From NCBI GenBank assembly GCA_034509735.1, contig JACGWO010000001.1, positions 12,726,854 to 12,790,853 on the forward strand: 64,000 nt of DNA, written 5' to 3'. The position numbers and the translations under genes were made by a program. Positions 47,491 to 59,435 of this stretch are shown here, piece after piece. The DNA comes from Sesamum alatum (Eukaryota > Streptophyta > Magnoliopsida > Lamiales > Pedaliaceae). Position 1 is the first letter of the stretch; every line of letters begins with the position of its first letter. Below the pieces are notes generated by a model. It worked only from the letters and a program-made list of their open reading frames with translations, had not been told where the DNA came from and made no database searches.

Positions 47491-48027
47491 TTTTAACTTT
47501 CTTTTTTTTTTTTTTTTTTTTTGTCATAATTGTTACCGAGTAATATCAAAATACGCACCTCAACTATAAAATACTGTGTTAGAAGCAAAATTTTATTTTT
47601 AGTCATGCATTTATAGGTGTATGTCATTTTAAGTCTTTCTTTTAGACAAATAAAGTTAGTCCTTTAAATATACTCATGTTAACAATTTTAGTCATGTAAC
47701 CATATGCTAAATAAATTTCATTTGTAATTAAGTATACACCATCAAGAAGATCATAATTCGCTTAATAAAACCAAAAATAATGAATCCATCCATCATCATA
47801 GTTCATCACATTCAAAGCTTGCTTTTTATGACAATTATTGAGAAGACCCCTTCATTGTAAAATATGCCAATTCTTCATACACAACTGTTTCTTCAGTCTC
47901 TTCCTATATATATTCCTTCAGACCATCATCATTCTTGACTATGTAGAAGCATCAGATGCAGTTTTTCTATTTTACATAATTTGAACTCTCCATAGAATAC
48001 ACATTCCTAGTTCGGATAGTGCAAAGG
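47491..48027. other. Downstream flank of the NAT gene
   Basis: T-rich then AT-rich; likely includes the 3' UTR of the minus-strand transporter gene. Nothing else recognised. Confidence 0.4.
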
Positions 48028-51000
48028 TTAGAGTGAGGGGAAGTACTTGGAGAGACCATATGGGAGAGAGTAAAACTCTGCACTTCTTGGATCTTTATCG
48101 AAATACTTGAACTTAGCCCACCAATGCCTGCCACTGTCTCTTCGAGTCGAGGCGTGCTTGCGTGCAAACGTGAGGTCCAGAAACAATGCAACGAGCCCGG
48201 CCACGGTGGCTGGGGACGTGAAGATCACTAACACCATTTTGTTGAACTGCACACAGTAGAAGTATCACTTGATCAGTTGGTCACTGCTAAAATTTGCATA
48301 TAAGGTTGATATAAGAGTGTGAATTGAGGAGGTTAGCGATGGTAGGCTTTACGTACCCAGACGGAATGAGTGTGAACAGGGCTGTGGCCAGAAGTTATCA
48401 CGTAGTCACTGAAATACCTTGGCACTGAAAGCCCCATGAAGAATGAGAAACCTATAATAAACTTTGTTCTGAAGCTGTTAAGGTTGCAGTATTGCAGTAG
48501 GCCAAGACCAGCAGAAGCTGCATTAAGGATACCGATGAACGTGACAATTAAACGAATACCATCAAAACCGGGACAGATGTGGGACAGGAAAGAAACATAT
48601 TTGTTATGCATCTTCAATAGACGACAGAAATTCGACACAGTCAAATCCCAAGTTTTGATTAGACTCAAATGTGGCATGCTTAAACTTGTAGATTTGTGTC
48701 ATATTTTCTGTTCCCACACAAAGAAGATAAACTGCTACATTTGTATTGATCCAGAAGGCGTTGCAATTCCATAATTACCAATGAGCATGAGCATATTCTC
48801 CAATTTATAAAATTTGGATTCTAATGTATGAATTGAAACAGAGGAGTCAAAGGAATTACACCAAGTACATGAGGCATCTTTATATTAAAAGGAAGAAATA
48901 CGTACACATGAGAGCAAACAGGACACAATATAGAGCTCCAACAATTGGCAGGGGGATGGAAGCAACAATAGCTCCAAACTTTCCTGTTTATTGCCATGGA
49001 AGATTATACAATGAGTAGAAATAAAGAGTAATTTTGTGTAATAAAAGAACATACAATAAAGTGGGCATCAGATGAACAAACCTAGTACTGAAAAGAAGAG
49101 CATGAAAGCTGCTGATATCTGAACCACCCTTCTGCTTCCTACTCGTGTCAGAGCCAACAATCCTACATTTTCACTGCACTAAGAGAAAAAGAATTAGATA
49201 TACGGAGAAATGGAAGCATTAATAACACATCCAATAACAGGTTTTAATTTCTTCAGTTTCCAGTTGGGGACGGATAATTAAATATTTTGATATGATCATG
49301 ATGAAAATAACATAAAGTGACATTCATATGATGTAGATTCTCCTTCGGTTTTCTCTAAAACTGAATTCAGATTGTCTTTCAATGCATCTAACTGTACCAG
49401 TGACTCACATTACTCAAATTCTAATTCCTATGGCAGTCAATTTCTACAAGGGGCCAATACTCTGCAACGATGAATGGAGCTCATCTGATGGACATGCCCT
49501 TCCTCGTCATAACTATTCAACCAACTATTCCAGTCGTATATATAACCAGCATCAACCAGTACATTCCAGGGGCCTTATGATGATTAAAACAAGGTATTGC
49601 ATTTTAATGTTTATATGGCACCAGCTTACTTTAAATAGACTTAAGACTTTGAGCAAGGTAGTTAAGACGAACTTTAAGATCCTTTAAATTATCTTTCAGA
49701 TATAAAGGTTCCTACAATTATGCAATTTACGCAAGAAACTGAGTTCTGAGAAAGCACAGCACAAATATATTAAATGGAAGCAATAACATTCTACTTCATA
49801 TCTCCATTTGAGATTCTTTAAAGTCATGATGCATTTCTCATCTTAAACCGTGACTATTGAAATACTCTCCTCTTGATTGTACAGGAAAAAGTGGTTATTA
49901 TAGACTTAAGTAAATGGTAACACTGTAAGCATCTAGAATCTATAATTCAGTTCCTTTGTTTCTTTCAGCAGGTTAGAAGTATTACACTGATACGGTAGAT
50001 CCACTTCCTGTACCGAATAAACCATCCAGAAAGATACCAAATCCCTGTATCTCAAAAAGAAGAGTGAGAAGAAAAAACGTTACATATGAAGGTCGGACAA
50101 TCCTGTGAAGAATAATATGAAATTCAGTAAGCAAACTGATGTATAGCAAGCTCTCTTCTAACCAGCCAGCCAACACCTCGGCTAAGAACAGAAGCTGGTA
50201 TATGCGTAGCACTCCCATATCTAGATGCAGCAATAAATGCCCCTGTTGACTGTCAAAAGAAAATGAGAACGAGACCATATAAATTCATCCTTCCAGATAA
50301 GTAGACAAACTTTGACAGATACTTTTCACCAAAGATCTTAACAATCTCATTGATTGGGCAAATTCTTTGGGATGAACTTCTGAGAAGAGGAAAACAAAGA
50401 GATAACTCTAAAGAAAATTTTATCCTTTTTCCAGAAAATTTGGGATATCGATAAGAACCTCAACCATTGCGACAAAAGCTGCAGCTAGTGTCACTAGAAC
50501 TTCTCCAACATGTAAACTGGGTTGACCCCATTGAATTGGATATGGAAAGCTAATCCTGCATGTCGAGGGACAGTATTAGCACTTGGAAGAAAAAGAGCAG
50601 AAATTATTGTGTTAGCAGCAGGCATTGGACTGCTTATGCATCCATAATATAGCTAGTATCAAGTTCGTCTGTAAGCTGAATAATCTCAAACTGAGGAAAT
50701 GATTTGATATGTAATAATCCTTGGAGATATTAAATATGCTCTAGCATTTTTCATGAGGTGCGGAAGGCTGTTTGTTATCACTTAATGATTCATGCATTAG
50801 ATGAAAAAAACATCTAGGTCATGCAACAAATTGTACACAAGTGACCATTGTGAAACAATAGTTAGAGAAAGTCAGTTCAACACTTCTTTATTGCAAACAG
50901 CAACCTTCAAGTATCACTACATTGAAAAATAAAAAAACTAAATATAATTGCACAACATCACTCCAACTTGAGCAGAATAAAATAAACAAAACCCAAAAAT

Positions 51001-53402
51001 TTTGAAAATTAATACTTTTAGAAAGAAATAGTAGAGAAAGTGTAGGTCCTAATCAAGGGACCTTTGAACATTTGACAGCTGCGGTGATCACTCAGCAGCC
51101 AAAACCAAAAATTATTCATGTGTAGTACGTGAGCACAAGAATTATGGGGAAGACAACTAAGAATGTAACGACATCGTATACGTACCATGACGATCCACTT
51201 ACAAGTCCAGAACGGTCAACACGGCAGCTTAACTGAGTATTTAGGGGCTTATTTCTGTATGCGCCGGCCGCTGTCAGAAGGGCTGCATAAGCCCACACAA
51301 TCCCCACAGACAATAAGACAGCAAAACGATCATAAATGGGACGCTTAAAGCTCCATATATGAGGAATGTACTGCCACAAATGTTAATAACCATGAGTCAA
51401 GTACAAAATCTTAACTTGACAAATAAGTTAGTAAGAAAGGCATGAATACCCCCAAATCAAACTGTTTCTGCAATCTAATTTGCCATAACAACTGATGCTT
51501 TGACCATATCCAAAACAAGAACCCAAGAGTATAAGAAATAATTCATATTTGACATAATTCCGTCTGAAGCACACTTCCGATTTCATACCAAACCACTTGA
51601 AATAGAAGGCAGGGAAGAACGTGCCAATGATATTGTAGTTACATCCTCGAAGAGGAAGGCTAATATATGTTATAGTAAAGATATAGGCTTACCTGAGACA
51701 AAAAGATAAGAATAATTAGCTCCGGAAGCCCAACTTCCACACATTCTGCAAGCTGAAAATCGACCAACAAAAATGACAAGCAATCAGTTGTAAAATGCTT
51801 TCTGTGATCATCAAAACTCCCTTTAGATGGGATCATCTTCATGTTAGAGGCCAGGATTTCATTTAAATATGAATCATTCAGGAGTATCTAAGGCACGCCA
51901 TCAGAAGCACATTTTGACCTTAGATGCCGTGACTTCTAAAGTTCTGTGGCCTAAATAGAGGCCTTAAATTTGGGTCTTGGGGAAATAAGTTGAACTTATA
52001 TATCTCACACATAACTCCTACTCTGACGCTCCAATTTCATGTAGACAGCATGAGTAGGAACAACTCATCTATAGGACATTCATAATTTTACTCAAGTAAT
52101 AATTTCGCTAGAAGATTTCATACCAGAGGGAAGCCCTGTTCATAAAGACCAAGTCCAACAAGAGCTACCAGAGGTACAGCAGAAAGAGGGCTCAGGAACC
52201 TACAGTGTCAGACTAATGGGATTTAGTCATTAATTCTTTCAGGAGATACCAACAAGTATCCTAACTCAAATTTAGTATTTAAACATTTACCTTACAACAA
52301 TTCTCCAAATTCCCAGAAAACCAAGCAACATAGGTAGTACGGAAGCAACCATGAGAGCACCTTGTATTGCCCTCATCGTTCTTATAAACCTCTTAATTGA
52401 TGATGGGAGAAATTATGATGTCAGTAAAATAAACAAATATGGATTCTCAAAATCATTGAAAACCAACTGCCTTAAGGAATTAGCAAGCTAACCAGATAAG
52501 GATTAAGATAGATGTAATATCTTTGCGCAAATGCAACGTAAAGAGATGGAACTATGAATCTAAATGATCCGCCTATCACTACTGGCAGCCGGGTGCCAAA
52601 CCAGGTCTGCAAAAGTGTGTTCAATCCAGAAACAAACAGCAAAGTTTGTATCACTTGAGCCTTCTCCACCTGATAAAGATGACATGGTGCTGTCAATTTC
52701 TATCATTCTCACAATTTCATTCAAACAATAAGTAAATAATAAGTGGTAAAGAATAACTCTAACATTGCCACCGCCCATGTAAGGAACAATGATGGTAGGA
52801 ATGATCACAGTCGTCCCAAGCATTACTAAATAGTGCTGAAATCCCAAAACGACGGCTTCAGCTGCATCAAATTAGAGGTCAAAACTTAGGAACTATGCTA
52901 TACTTCATTGTCCATAAATTGGGCAAAACCCCTTCATATTGAAAGCTTGAAACCATATATAAAACTTGTATAAATCTAAAACTCTTTTACAGAATCACAA
53001 GCCAAAAATCCCATTTACAGAATCATTGCAAAAACAGGAGAAAACTCCCAAACTCGTTTGCAACCAGGTTTACACATTGATTACTTGGAAAGCTTTAAAC
53101 AGAGCAAGATAAATCCAGTAAAGGCAAATAGTCCATGAATAGACCCGAATTTGCATGCGCGTGAAACAGCCCATTTCAGAAATCTCGTTTGTATAACTGA
53201 ACTGATCGACGCCATTGATATGCGCATGCAAAACGAGTGTTTCTCGGTGAGTGTGTGGAAGAGAGAGAAGGGTTTTAGCTACCCATGAAGGATTGCTGTT
53301 GACACAATAATCTACGCCGGGAAGCTGTTCTTTGACAGGGTGAGGCACCAATTCATCCACCACCTTCGCCGCCACCGTCATCTTCTCTCTGTTCCAACCC
53401 AC
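48028..53402 (-). CDS. Nucleobase-ascorbate transporter (NAT/NCS2 family)
   Basis: Fourteen exons on minus: 53381(or 53402)-53283, 52861-52764, 52669-52493, 52391-52291, 52199-52124, 51752-51693, 51370-51186, 50555-50459, 50249-50163, 50044-49986, 49173-49082, 48983-48906, 48517-48357 and 48246-48028. They imply about 529 aa, normal for plant NATs. Family marks: FQHY with the conserved QH pair in the first membrane segment (about residue 42); the NAT signature ENVGLLALTR at 348-357; and the C-terminal SAEFYSLP...KYFPSL. About a dozen hydrophobic segments fit a plasma-membrane carrier for uracil/xanthine-type bases; the substrate here is unknown. Oddity: exon 1 ends in phase 0 (TGG before GTAGCT) while exon 2 needs one extra base, so canonical splicing shifts the frame. 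All other junctions are GT-AG and in phase. Two ATGs (53402, 53381) are possible starts, 7 codons apart. Confidence 0.9.
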
Positions 53403-53455
53403 CCAATCCCCACTACCATCAACTGCAAAGCTAAGAGCTATAGAAATTCAAGCCC

Positions 53456-53476
53456 CTCTCTCTCCCACTCTCTCTC

Positions 53477-53508
<32 letters not shown>

Positions 53509-53524
53509 AATATATATATATACA
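53456..53524 (-). promoter_or_regulatory. CT-rich leader and TATA-like tract of the NAT gene
   Basis: A (CT)n/(GA)n microsatellite (about 53456-53508) adjoins a TATATATATATA tract (53511-53522). Together they lie 55-140 bases upstream of the NAT start codons. The position suits a core promoter and 5' UTR, but both are also simple repeats. Confidence 0.35.
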
Positions 53525-54159
53525 CACAATCATAACCAATTACTGTTGTTATACGTACATCATACCACAAAGCAAAATTTCTACTTCTCATTCTTGTTCT
53601 TGGTCAACAGTCTCGTACATCCATCTCTATCATTAGCGGGAAATTCTAATTTGGGCCCATTTTCGAACTCAAATTAAATTTAAAAAAATGATTTTAGGAT
53701 GGGTTTAATCCCCCATCGATCTCAATTCAATTAAAATTAATGAATCTGCTCTCTGATATGAAAACCTAAAAAGAAAGAAAAACTCGATTGACTCCCCTGC
53801 ATTGTTTAGGCAGAGAAGTTGAGAATTGAGATGGGAAAGCCAACTAATGTAGTTGAGTAAGATGAAGACTCCATTCCTCTCCTCTCTCTCAGTGCAGCAG
53901 TGTCAGTGTCAGTGTATAATATTCTGTGAAAGGGATACCTAACTCACCAACCAACCTCCTAAATTTTTGTGTCTACACTCTTCAACGCACCATTGCTTTT
54001 AAAATAAAGACATGTTTATTTAACATATTTTTGTTGAAAATATATTAATTTAAAATTATAATTAAATATAAATTTACAATGTTATTAATTCATCTAAGCA
54101 TATTTTTATTTCACAGAAAAATCTATACAAAATCAAAAGCAAATACAAACATAAAAAAA
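53525..54159. other. Upstream region of the NAT gene
   Basis: Probable promoter. Short GTCAGT repeats occur at about 53900-53918. No gene in it. Confidence 0.35.
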
Positions 54160-54417
54160 GAGTAAATCAAAGTGACACCCCTGAGGTTAGGTCCAATTAC
54201 ACAAATATTTTTTGTCTTTTGTAAAATTACAATTACACCCCTTGAGATTATAATTGTATTACAACTATGTCCCTATTAAAAAAACAAAGCTTACACTAAT
54301 ACCCCATGAAAAATATTACACTAACACCCCTCAAGAATGTAGCTATAATTTCATAAAAGACATAGAGTATTTGTGTAATTAGGCCTAACTTTAGAGGGTG
54401 TCAATGTAATTTACCCT
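54160..54417. mobile_element. Mutator-type MITE (258 bp)
   Basis: Left GAGTAAATCAAAGTGACACC and right end complementary to AGGGTAAATTACATTGACACC. Inner blocks CCTGAGGTTAGG and CCTAACTTTAGAGG are inverted counterparts. Poly(A) flanks on both sides. Same length and text as the copy at 14891-15148. Confidence 0.7.
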
Positions 54418-55255
54418 AAAAAAAACTGATTGTAAACATTGACAATCATGCACTCTAGCGAAACACTCGCGGGCTAAATTTGTTTTTTAACAACAATTAT
54501 ATTAAGATTTCAATAAATTGAATAATACATGCGGTCGATTAATACACAAGTATACCAAAAAATTATAAAATAAATTGTAATAAACTCACATAAAGTAAAA
54601 TAAATACTCACACATTTTGCAGGACTCGAACCCATGATGCCGAATTTATGAGTTGACTTGGTAATAATAAATCAGATAATTATGGTTCGATTCAATTCGA
54701 ATGTTGTAGATCCGATTCTCTCAATTGAAGTGTGAATTATATATGTTGGTAACTAATATAAATAAATACTCTATAAGTGTTTATGATTTTTGGAAAGATC
54801 ATTCAATATAATTGTGATATGACTTACAATTGAAATATGATACTTATATTGTTAAAAATAAATTAGAATTATATTATTCCTATTATTACTCCCTCCTTTT
54901 TAATTATGATTAAAAAAAAAAGGGTTACTTTATGGTGTCTTTAGGTGCAAAATGTGAAGGAAAGTTCACCAACCTGCGGAAGTCTATTTCTTTTCCACCA
55001 CACTTCACTCAAACTTCGGTGGTAGACCATTGAATTTTTTTTTTACCCAAATTAAGTCTGATCAGATCAAATCAATTATATAATAGTGTGATAAATTTAT
55101 GATGTGATTAATTATTATTTTTAAATTATATATTAATTACACGATAAAATATTATAGTTGTATAGTCTGGGAGTCGATCAATATTGGGCTGGATTTGAAC
55201 AAAATTCCTCAAATTGGACTGAAAATAGTGATTTCAAAGTTGGAAATGCTAATTT
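54418..55255. other. AT-rich intergenic with a SINE-like B box
   Basis: On the minus strand, GGGTTCGAGTCCTGC (54620-54634) fits a pol III B box, and the text past it (GTGTGAGTATTTATTTTAC) resembles the SINE body near 38346. The A box is not convincing. The remainder holds no gene. Confidence 0.4.
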
Positions 55256-55503
55256 CATTACAAAAAATGTAATATTTAATTATAGCTAATTGCTATGGTT
55301 GATAGTAAATAATCGTAGCAAATAGTTATTTGATTACGGCCATGCAACGATTATCGGCCTTGATTTTTGTGGGGGTGGCTAAAACATTTGTCATGGCTAA
55401 AAGCCATAGTGAATGTTTACCATGGCTCTTCGCCGTGGAAAATAAGTTTTTTATGGTGAAAAAGTTAATTTTTGCATCGATTTTTACTTAATCATAATTA
55501 TAA

Positions 55504-57225
55504 TTAGTACAAAACCCGTGCCAAGGCACGGGGAGTATTTTCAATTCAAATTGTGACTATAATAATAAGTATTTAAAAATATATACTTATAAAGTTGAAC
55601 AAAAATTATCTACCTTGTATATTAATTTAATAAAAATTATATAAAAATATAAGTTTTCTTGAATTGAATGAATTATCATTAATTATTTAGAAAAATATCC
55701 ATACAATCATAGATTCTTATATTCTTCTAATCACTTTGATTATAAATTACAAAAATATTTTATTTTATTTAAATTAGATAAATGATAGATTGTTTGATTT
55801 TATAAAGATTTACAAATTTGTTCAGGTAAATTGGTTAGGGATACAATCTAAAATTCAAACTTATTTTTACATCTTTCAATATTTTTTATTTGTGATTATT
55901 ATCATATTAAATTTTAATTTTTTTACATACAAAAAATTACTTTATTTTTAATTTTTTTATTAGCTTTTATAAACCTTAGTTCTCCGGTGTCTATTTAAAT
56001 TTTATTTTTCTAAGTATACAATTAATCTAAAGTCATTTTAACATTAAATAATATTTCTTATATTTTAATATTCACTAGTTATTTATTTTTAAATTTTGAA
56101 TTATTGTCTATTACTCATTTATTTTAAATTTGATTATTTGTAATTTTTACTTACTTAGTTTATTTTGGAACTTAAAAATTTTTCATTTATCTTATATTTA
56201 ATTTAGATAAGTGAACCATTTTTGTTATCAAAAGATTCACTCATTTTTTCAGGTAATAGTTAGTTAAAATAATTCAAATTCATTTCTGTGGTTTAATATA
56301 CTTCATGTTTTATAGTTATTAACTTATTTTTTAATGTATTAATAATTTACTTATTTTTATATTTAAAAAAATATTATATTGTTCTATTTAATTATTTTTT
56401 AGAAAATACAATTCTTTTCTGGATAACTATTGGATGTTATCTATAAAATAAGTAAATATATATTTGGATAAATATATTTTTTTATTTACTTATTAAAAGT
56501 ATATAAATAATATAATATCGATTAGATTCTTTTTGATAAATACTAATATTTCTTTTTCTCTTTTATCTAAAAAATTGTTAAATTCCATTTGGCAGAATAG
56601 AGCTCATTGAAACTATCCACATCCGCGCATACGTGGCGCTTGGGTGGATTTTATTTTCAATTTTGAATTATTTGTAATTTTTACTTACTTAGTTATTTTG
56701 GAACTTGAAAAATTTTCATTTATCTTATATTTAAATTTAGATAAGTGCACCATTATTTGTTTATACAAAAGATTCACTCATTTTTTCAGGTAAATAGTTA
56801 GTAAATAATCCAAATTCATTTCTGGGTTTAATAATATCTTTCGTATTTTTATAGTTATTAACTTCATTTTTAATGTATTAATTATTACTTATTTCTATTT
56901 TTAAAAGAATATTATATAGTTCTATTTAATTATTTTTAAAAAATTACAATTCTTTTATGGATAAACTATTGGATGTTATATATAAAATAAGTAAATATAT
57001 CTTGGATAAAATATGTTTTTTATTTACTTATTAAAAGTATATAAAATAATATAATATCGATTAGATTCTTTGGATAAATACTAATATTTTTTTTTCTCTT
57101 TATCTAAAAAGTTGTTAAATTCCATTCGGCAGAATAGCAGCTCATTGAAACTATCCACATTGCACATACGTGGCGCTTGGGTGGATGTCTCAATGATTTC
57201 TATTTTTATTATATATTAGATAAGA
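55504..57225 (-). mobile_element. Non-autonomous Helitron, 1722 bp
   Basis: On the minus strand it starts TCTTATCTAATATATAATA, preceded by A. It ends with a perfect 8-bp hairpin (CCCGTGCC/GGCACGGG, 55515-55532), seven bases, then CTAA, followed by T. TC..CTRR ends, a 3' hairpin and insertion between A and T without a target duplication are the defining marks of Helitrons. No helicase gene is present. Inside is a ~532-bp tandem duplication (56121-56650, 56653-57184). Confidence 0.85.
56121..57184 (-). repeat. 532-bp tandem duplication inside the Helitron
   Basis: Both copies share in order: ATTATTTGTAATTTTTACTT, GATTCACTCATTTTTTCAGG, ATATCGATTAGATTCTT, and the GC-richer block GCTCATTGAAACTATCCACA with TACGTGGCGCTTGGGTGGA (56605-56650 and 57142-57184). 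They are about 90 percent similar with many 1-base indels. Confidence 0.85.
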
Positions 57226-57303
57226 TAATTATTTATCATAATTTTTATAGTCATAATTATTAAAAATGTATTTAATAGTGATTTTTGTTTTTTTTTTGGT
57301 TCC

Positions 57304-58171
57304 AGTTATTGTATATGGGCTGAAAAAGAACTAGCACTGAGCCCAATGTTCCACAAGTTGATGGTCATAACGATGTGATTGTGCCACTGCCACAACTCTA
57401 TTTTTTATTTTTTGGTTTTTCGTAATTGTTCAGAATTATAAAAATTACATAACTCGACAACTTTATTTGATCTATTATTGTAAAAATTTAAAGGTCGAGA
57501 ATAATTCCAAACTCCAAAACTCTACGTGCGAACATGAAATGCTGATCGTTTAGATAGCATAAATTCTTTTATTTGTTAAGTGGTAAAACAAATAATATAA
57601 TTATTCAAGTAAATTAATTATAACTATAATATCATAAAATTTTAATAATAAAAAAATCACTATTAATATCAAAATATTTATAATTTGATTACAATTATGG
57701 AACCTCAGCTAAAACTCATTGGCAATACATATTTTTTAATTCTCTTAAATTTAAAAAATAGGGCATGTGTTAATTACCCACTACTCAGTGTTGTGTATTG
57801 AATATAACATATTACAAGATGATGATCGTAAATTTCGTATTTACATAAGATTTATTAAATACGAAGATATAATATTACTTTTACAGTGTATGAAATATTG
57901 CGCAGTTTGGCTGCTCTTTTTGCTGCTCATGTTGCCTCTTAATTGGAAGTATGCTTCTAAAGAAGGAAAGCTCGGGAAAGGATTTGTTTGATAATTAAAT
58001 ATATATAATATTATATATATATAATATTTCTAAGAGAGGGATATAATGTGCTATACTAGAAATTACATGAAAACAGTTATAGAAGAAAATAACCTAGAAG
58101 ATGTATATTTTGCTTATTCATTTTAAAAAGTGTTGAATTTTTTTTAACCATATATTTCAAAATTATTCTAA
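57304..58171. other. Intergenic, nothing recognised
   Basis: AT-rich; the frame at 57767-57991 has no family resemblance. A palindromic TATATAATATTATATATATA tract lies at about 58001-58026. Confidence 0.4.
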
Positions 58172-58594
58172 TGTAAGTAAGTGTTGCACAGTTGGGTTGC
58201 AGACAATTGAATCTTGAGTAGCTTATAAGTCCCGGTGAAAGGTCTCCTCTCTCTAGCGGAATCGGTTTTTTTAAGGACACAAGTCGTGAGTTCTATACGA
58301 CGTATGAGGAGAGCAATACCTGGACACAACGACAGCCACCATCGATTAGTGACCACATTATTTGGTGTCGTCTATGGGTCATTGTGTCTGTTCCAAGCCT
58401 CTCGTATGTGGGCTGATGATTTAGGTAAGCATCTCAAATTGGTTGCAGACAAGGAACTTGAGTAGTTTATAAGTCCCGGCTAAGGCCTCCTCTCCTTAGC
58501 GATCCACTTTTTTAAGATAAAACGCCGAGACTCATACAAAATCAGAACTGACAATACATTGTGCAACAGGACACCGATGGATTGAAAAGTCACA
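58172..58594 (+). mobile_element. TRIM retrotransposon, second copy (423 bp)
   Basis: 5' LTR 58172-58357, starting TGTAAGTAAGTGTTGCACAG. The internal domain begins TTATTTGGTGTCGTCTATGG (the primer-binding-site position, matching the copy at 35.9 kb). The 3' LTR, about 58420-58594, starts TTTAGGTAAGCATC (decayed TG). Both LTRs carry GTTGCAGACAA, TTATAAGTCCCGG and CTCTAGCG or CCTTAGCG. No coding capacity. Flanking target duplication not clear. Confidence 0.7.
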
Positions 58595-58749
58595 TCATTA
58601 TCCTAAGGGGAAAAAAAAAAAAACTTAAAGAAAAAAACCTTCAAATCCCCACCCCTTCAACTATATAAATATAATCAATGCTTTCTTCCCAGGCCAATAA
58701 AATCAATACAAAATATAAGTATTGGTCATCAGTAATCAACATTCACTTT
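58595..58749. other. Spacer between TRIM and MITE fragment
   Basis: A-rich tract, then AT-rich sequence; nothing recognised. Confidence 0.4.
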
Positions 58750-58870
58750 AATTATGACAGAAATATTTATCATGGATTTTAGCTATACTTTTGGCCTCAT
58801 CTGCAAAAACAATGGCTAATAACAATAATAATCATGATTAATTATCATTTATTATAAAAAATTTCCTTTT
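58750..58870 (-). mobile_element. CACTA-type MITE fragment (copy 5)
   Basis: The complement reads GCCATTGTTTTTGCAGATGA and then GGCCAAAAGTATAGC, recognisably the family core, but both ends are lost. Confidence 0.4.
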
Positions 58871-59327
58871 AACCACAGTAATTTGTAAAAGAAAAGTCAT
58901 ATATATCTATGTAGTACTTTCAAAATTTAATTATTGTTATAAATGATTTTTTTGACACATACATATATATACCTGGTTTTCTTGAAATTATTTAATTTCA
59001 AGTAAATGATGAAACTTTTAATTAAAACTCAAACTTATTAATTTTCAAGCAAGAATTAATGAACATTAATGAAACTAATTAAAACCTCATCGGATTCCAA
59101 GAAAGCAATCATGCTCACTCGTGTGAACAAAATCCCTCTACGGATATGACTCCAAACTGACATTTTCCATATATAAATTAAACCCACCAATTAAAATTTG
59201 GAAAGTTATTATTCTTTCTTGAAAAAAAACATCATGTCATCAATGCAAATATTATATATGGTAATTTTTCAAAAACCCTACCTGTACTTGGATTTGGATT
59301 CTCCTACCATTTCTCTCTCTCTCTCTC
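58871..59327. promoter_or_regulatory. Upstream region of the B3 gene
   Basis: AT-rich intergenic DNA that should include the B3 promoter; no specific element is certain. Confidence 0.3.
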
Positions 59328-59338
59328 TATATATATAG
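59328..59338 (+). promoter_or_regulatory. TATA-like box of the B3 gene
   Basis: TATATATATAG follows a CT-rich run and lies about 98 bases upstream of the ATG at 59436, a fitting core-promoter position. Confidence 0.5.
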
Positions 59339-59435
59339 TCCATGACATTCTACTCAATTTTGATAATCACATTCATCGTCCATTCTCAGAGGAAAAAAAT
59401 TAATTAGTTCAGAAGTTGATTCTCTGTTTGCATGC

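Larger units (their letters stand above)
55256..57303. mobile_element. CACTA-type MITE copy 4, split by a Helitron
   Basis: Left part 55256-55503 begins CATTACAAAAAATG and carries the family core in direct order (GTGGCTAAAACATTTGTCAT and the AAAGCCATAG block). The right part 57226-57303 continues ATAATTATTTATCAT and ends near a T-rich terminus at about 57303. Joining across the Helitron restores a phrase (ATAATTATTTATCAT after CATA) also seen in copy 6 at 61350-61370. Confidence 0.7.

Noticed and set aside
47430..47495. Known microRNA precursor
   Set aside because: I compared the arms from memory with conserved plant microRNAs (such as miR160, miR399, miR408); none matches convincingly.
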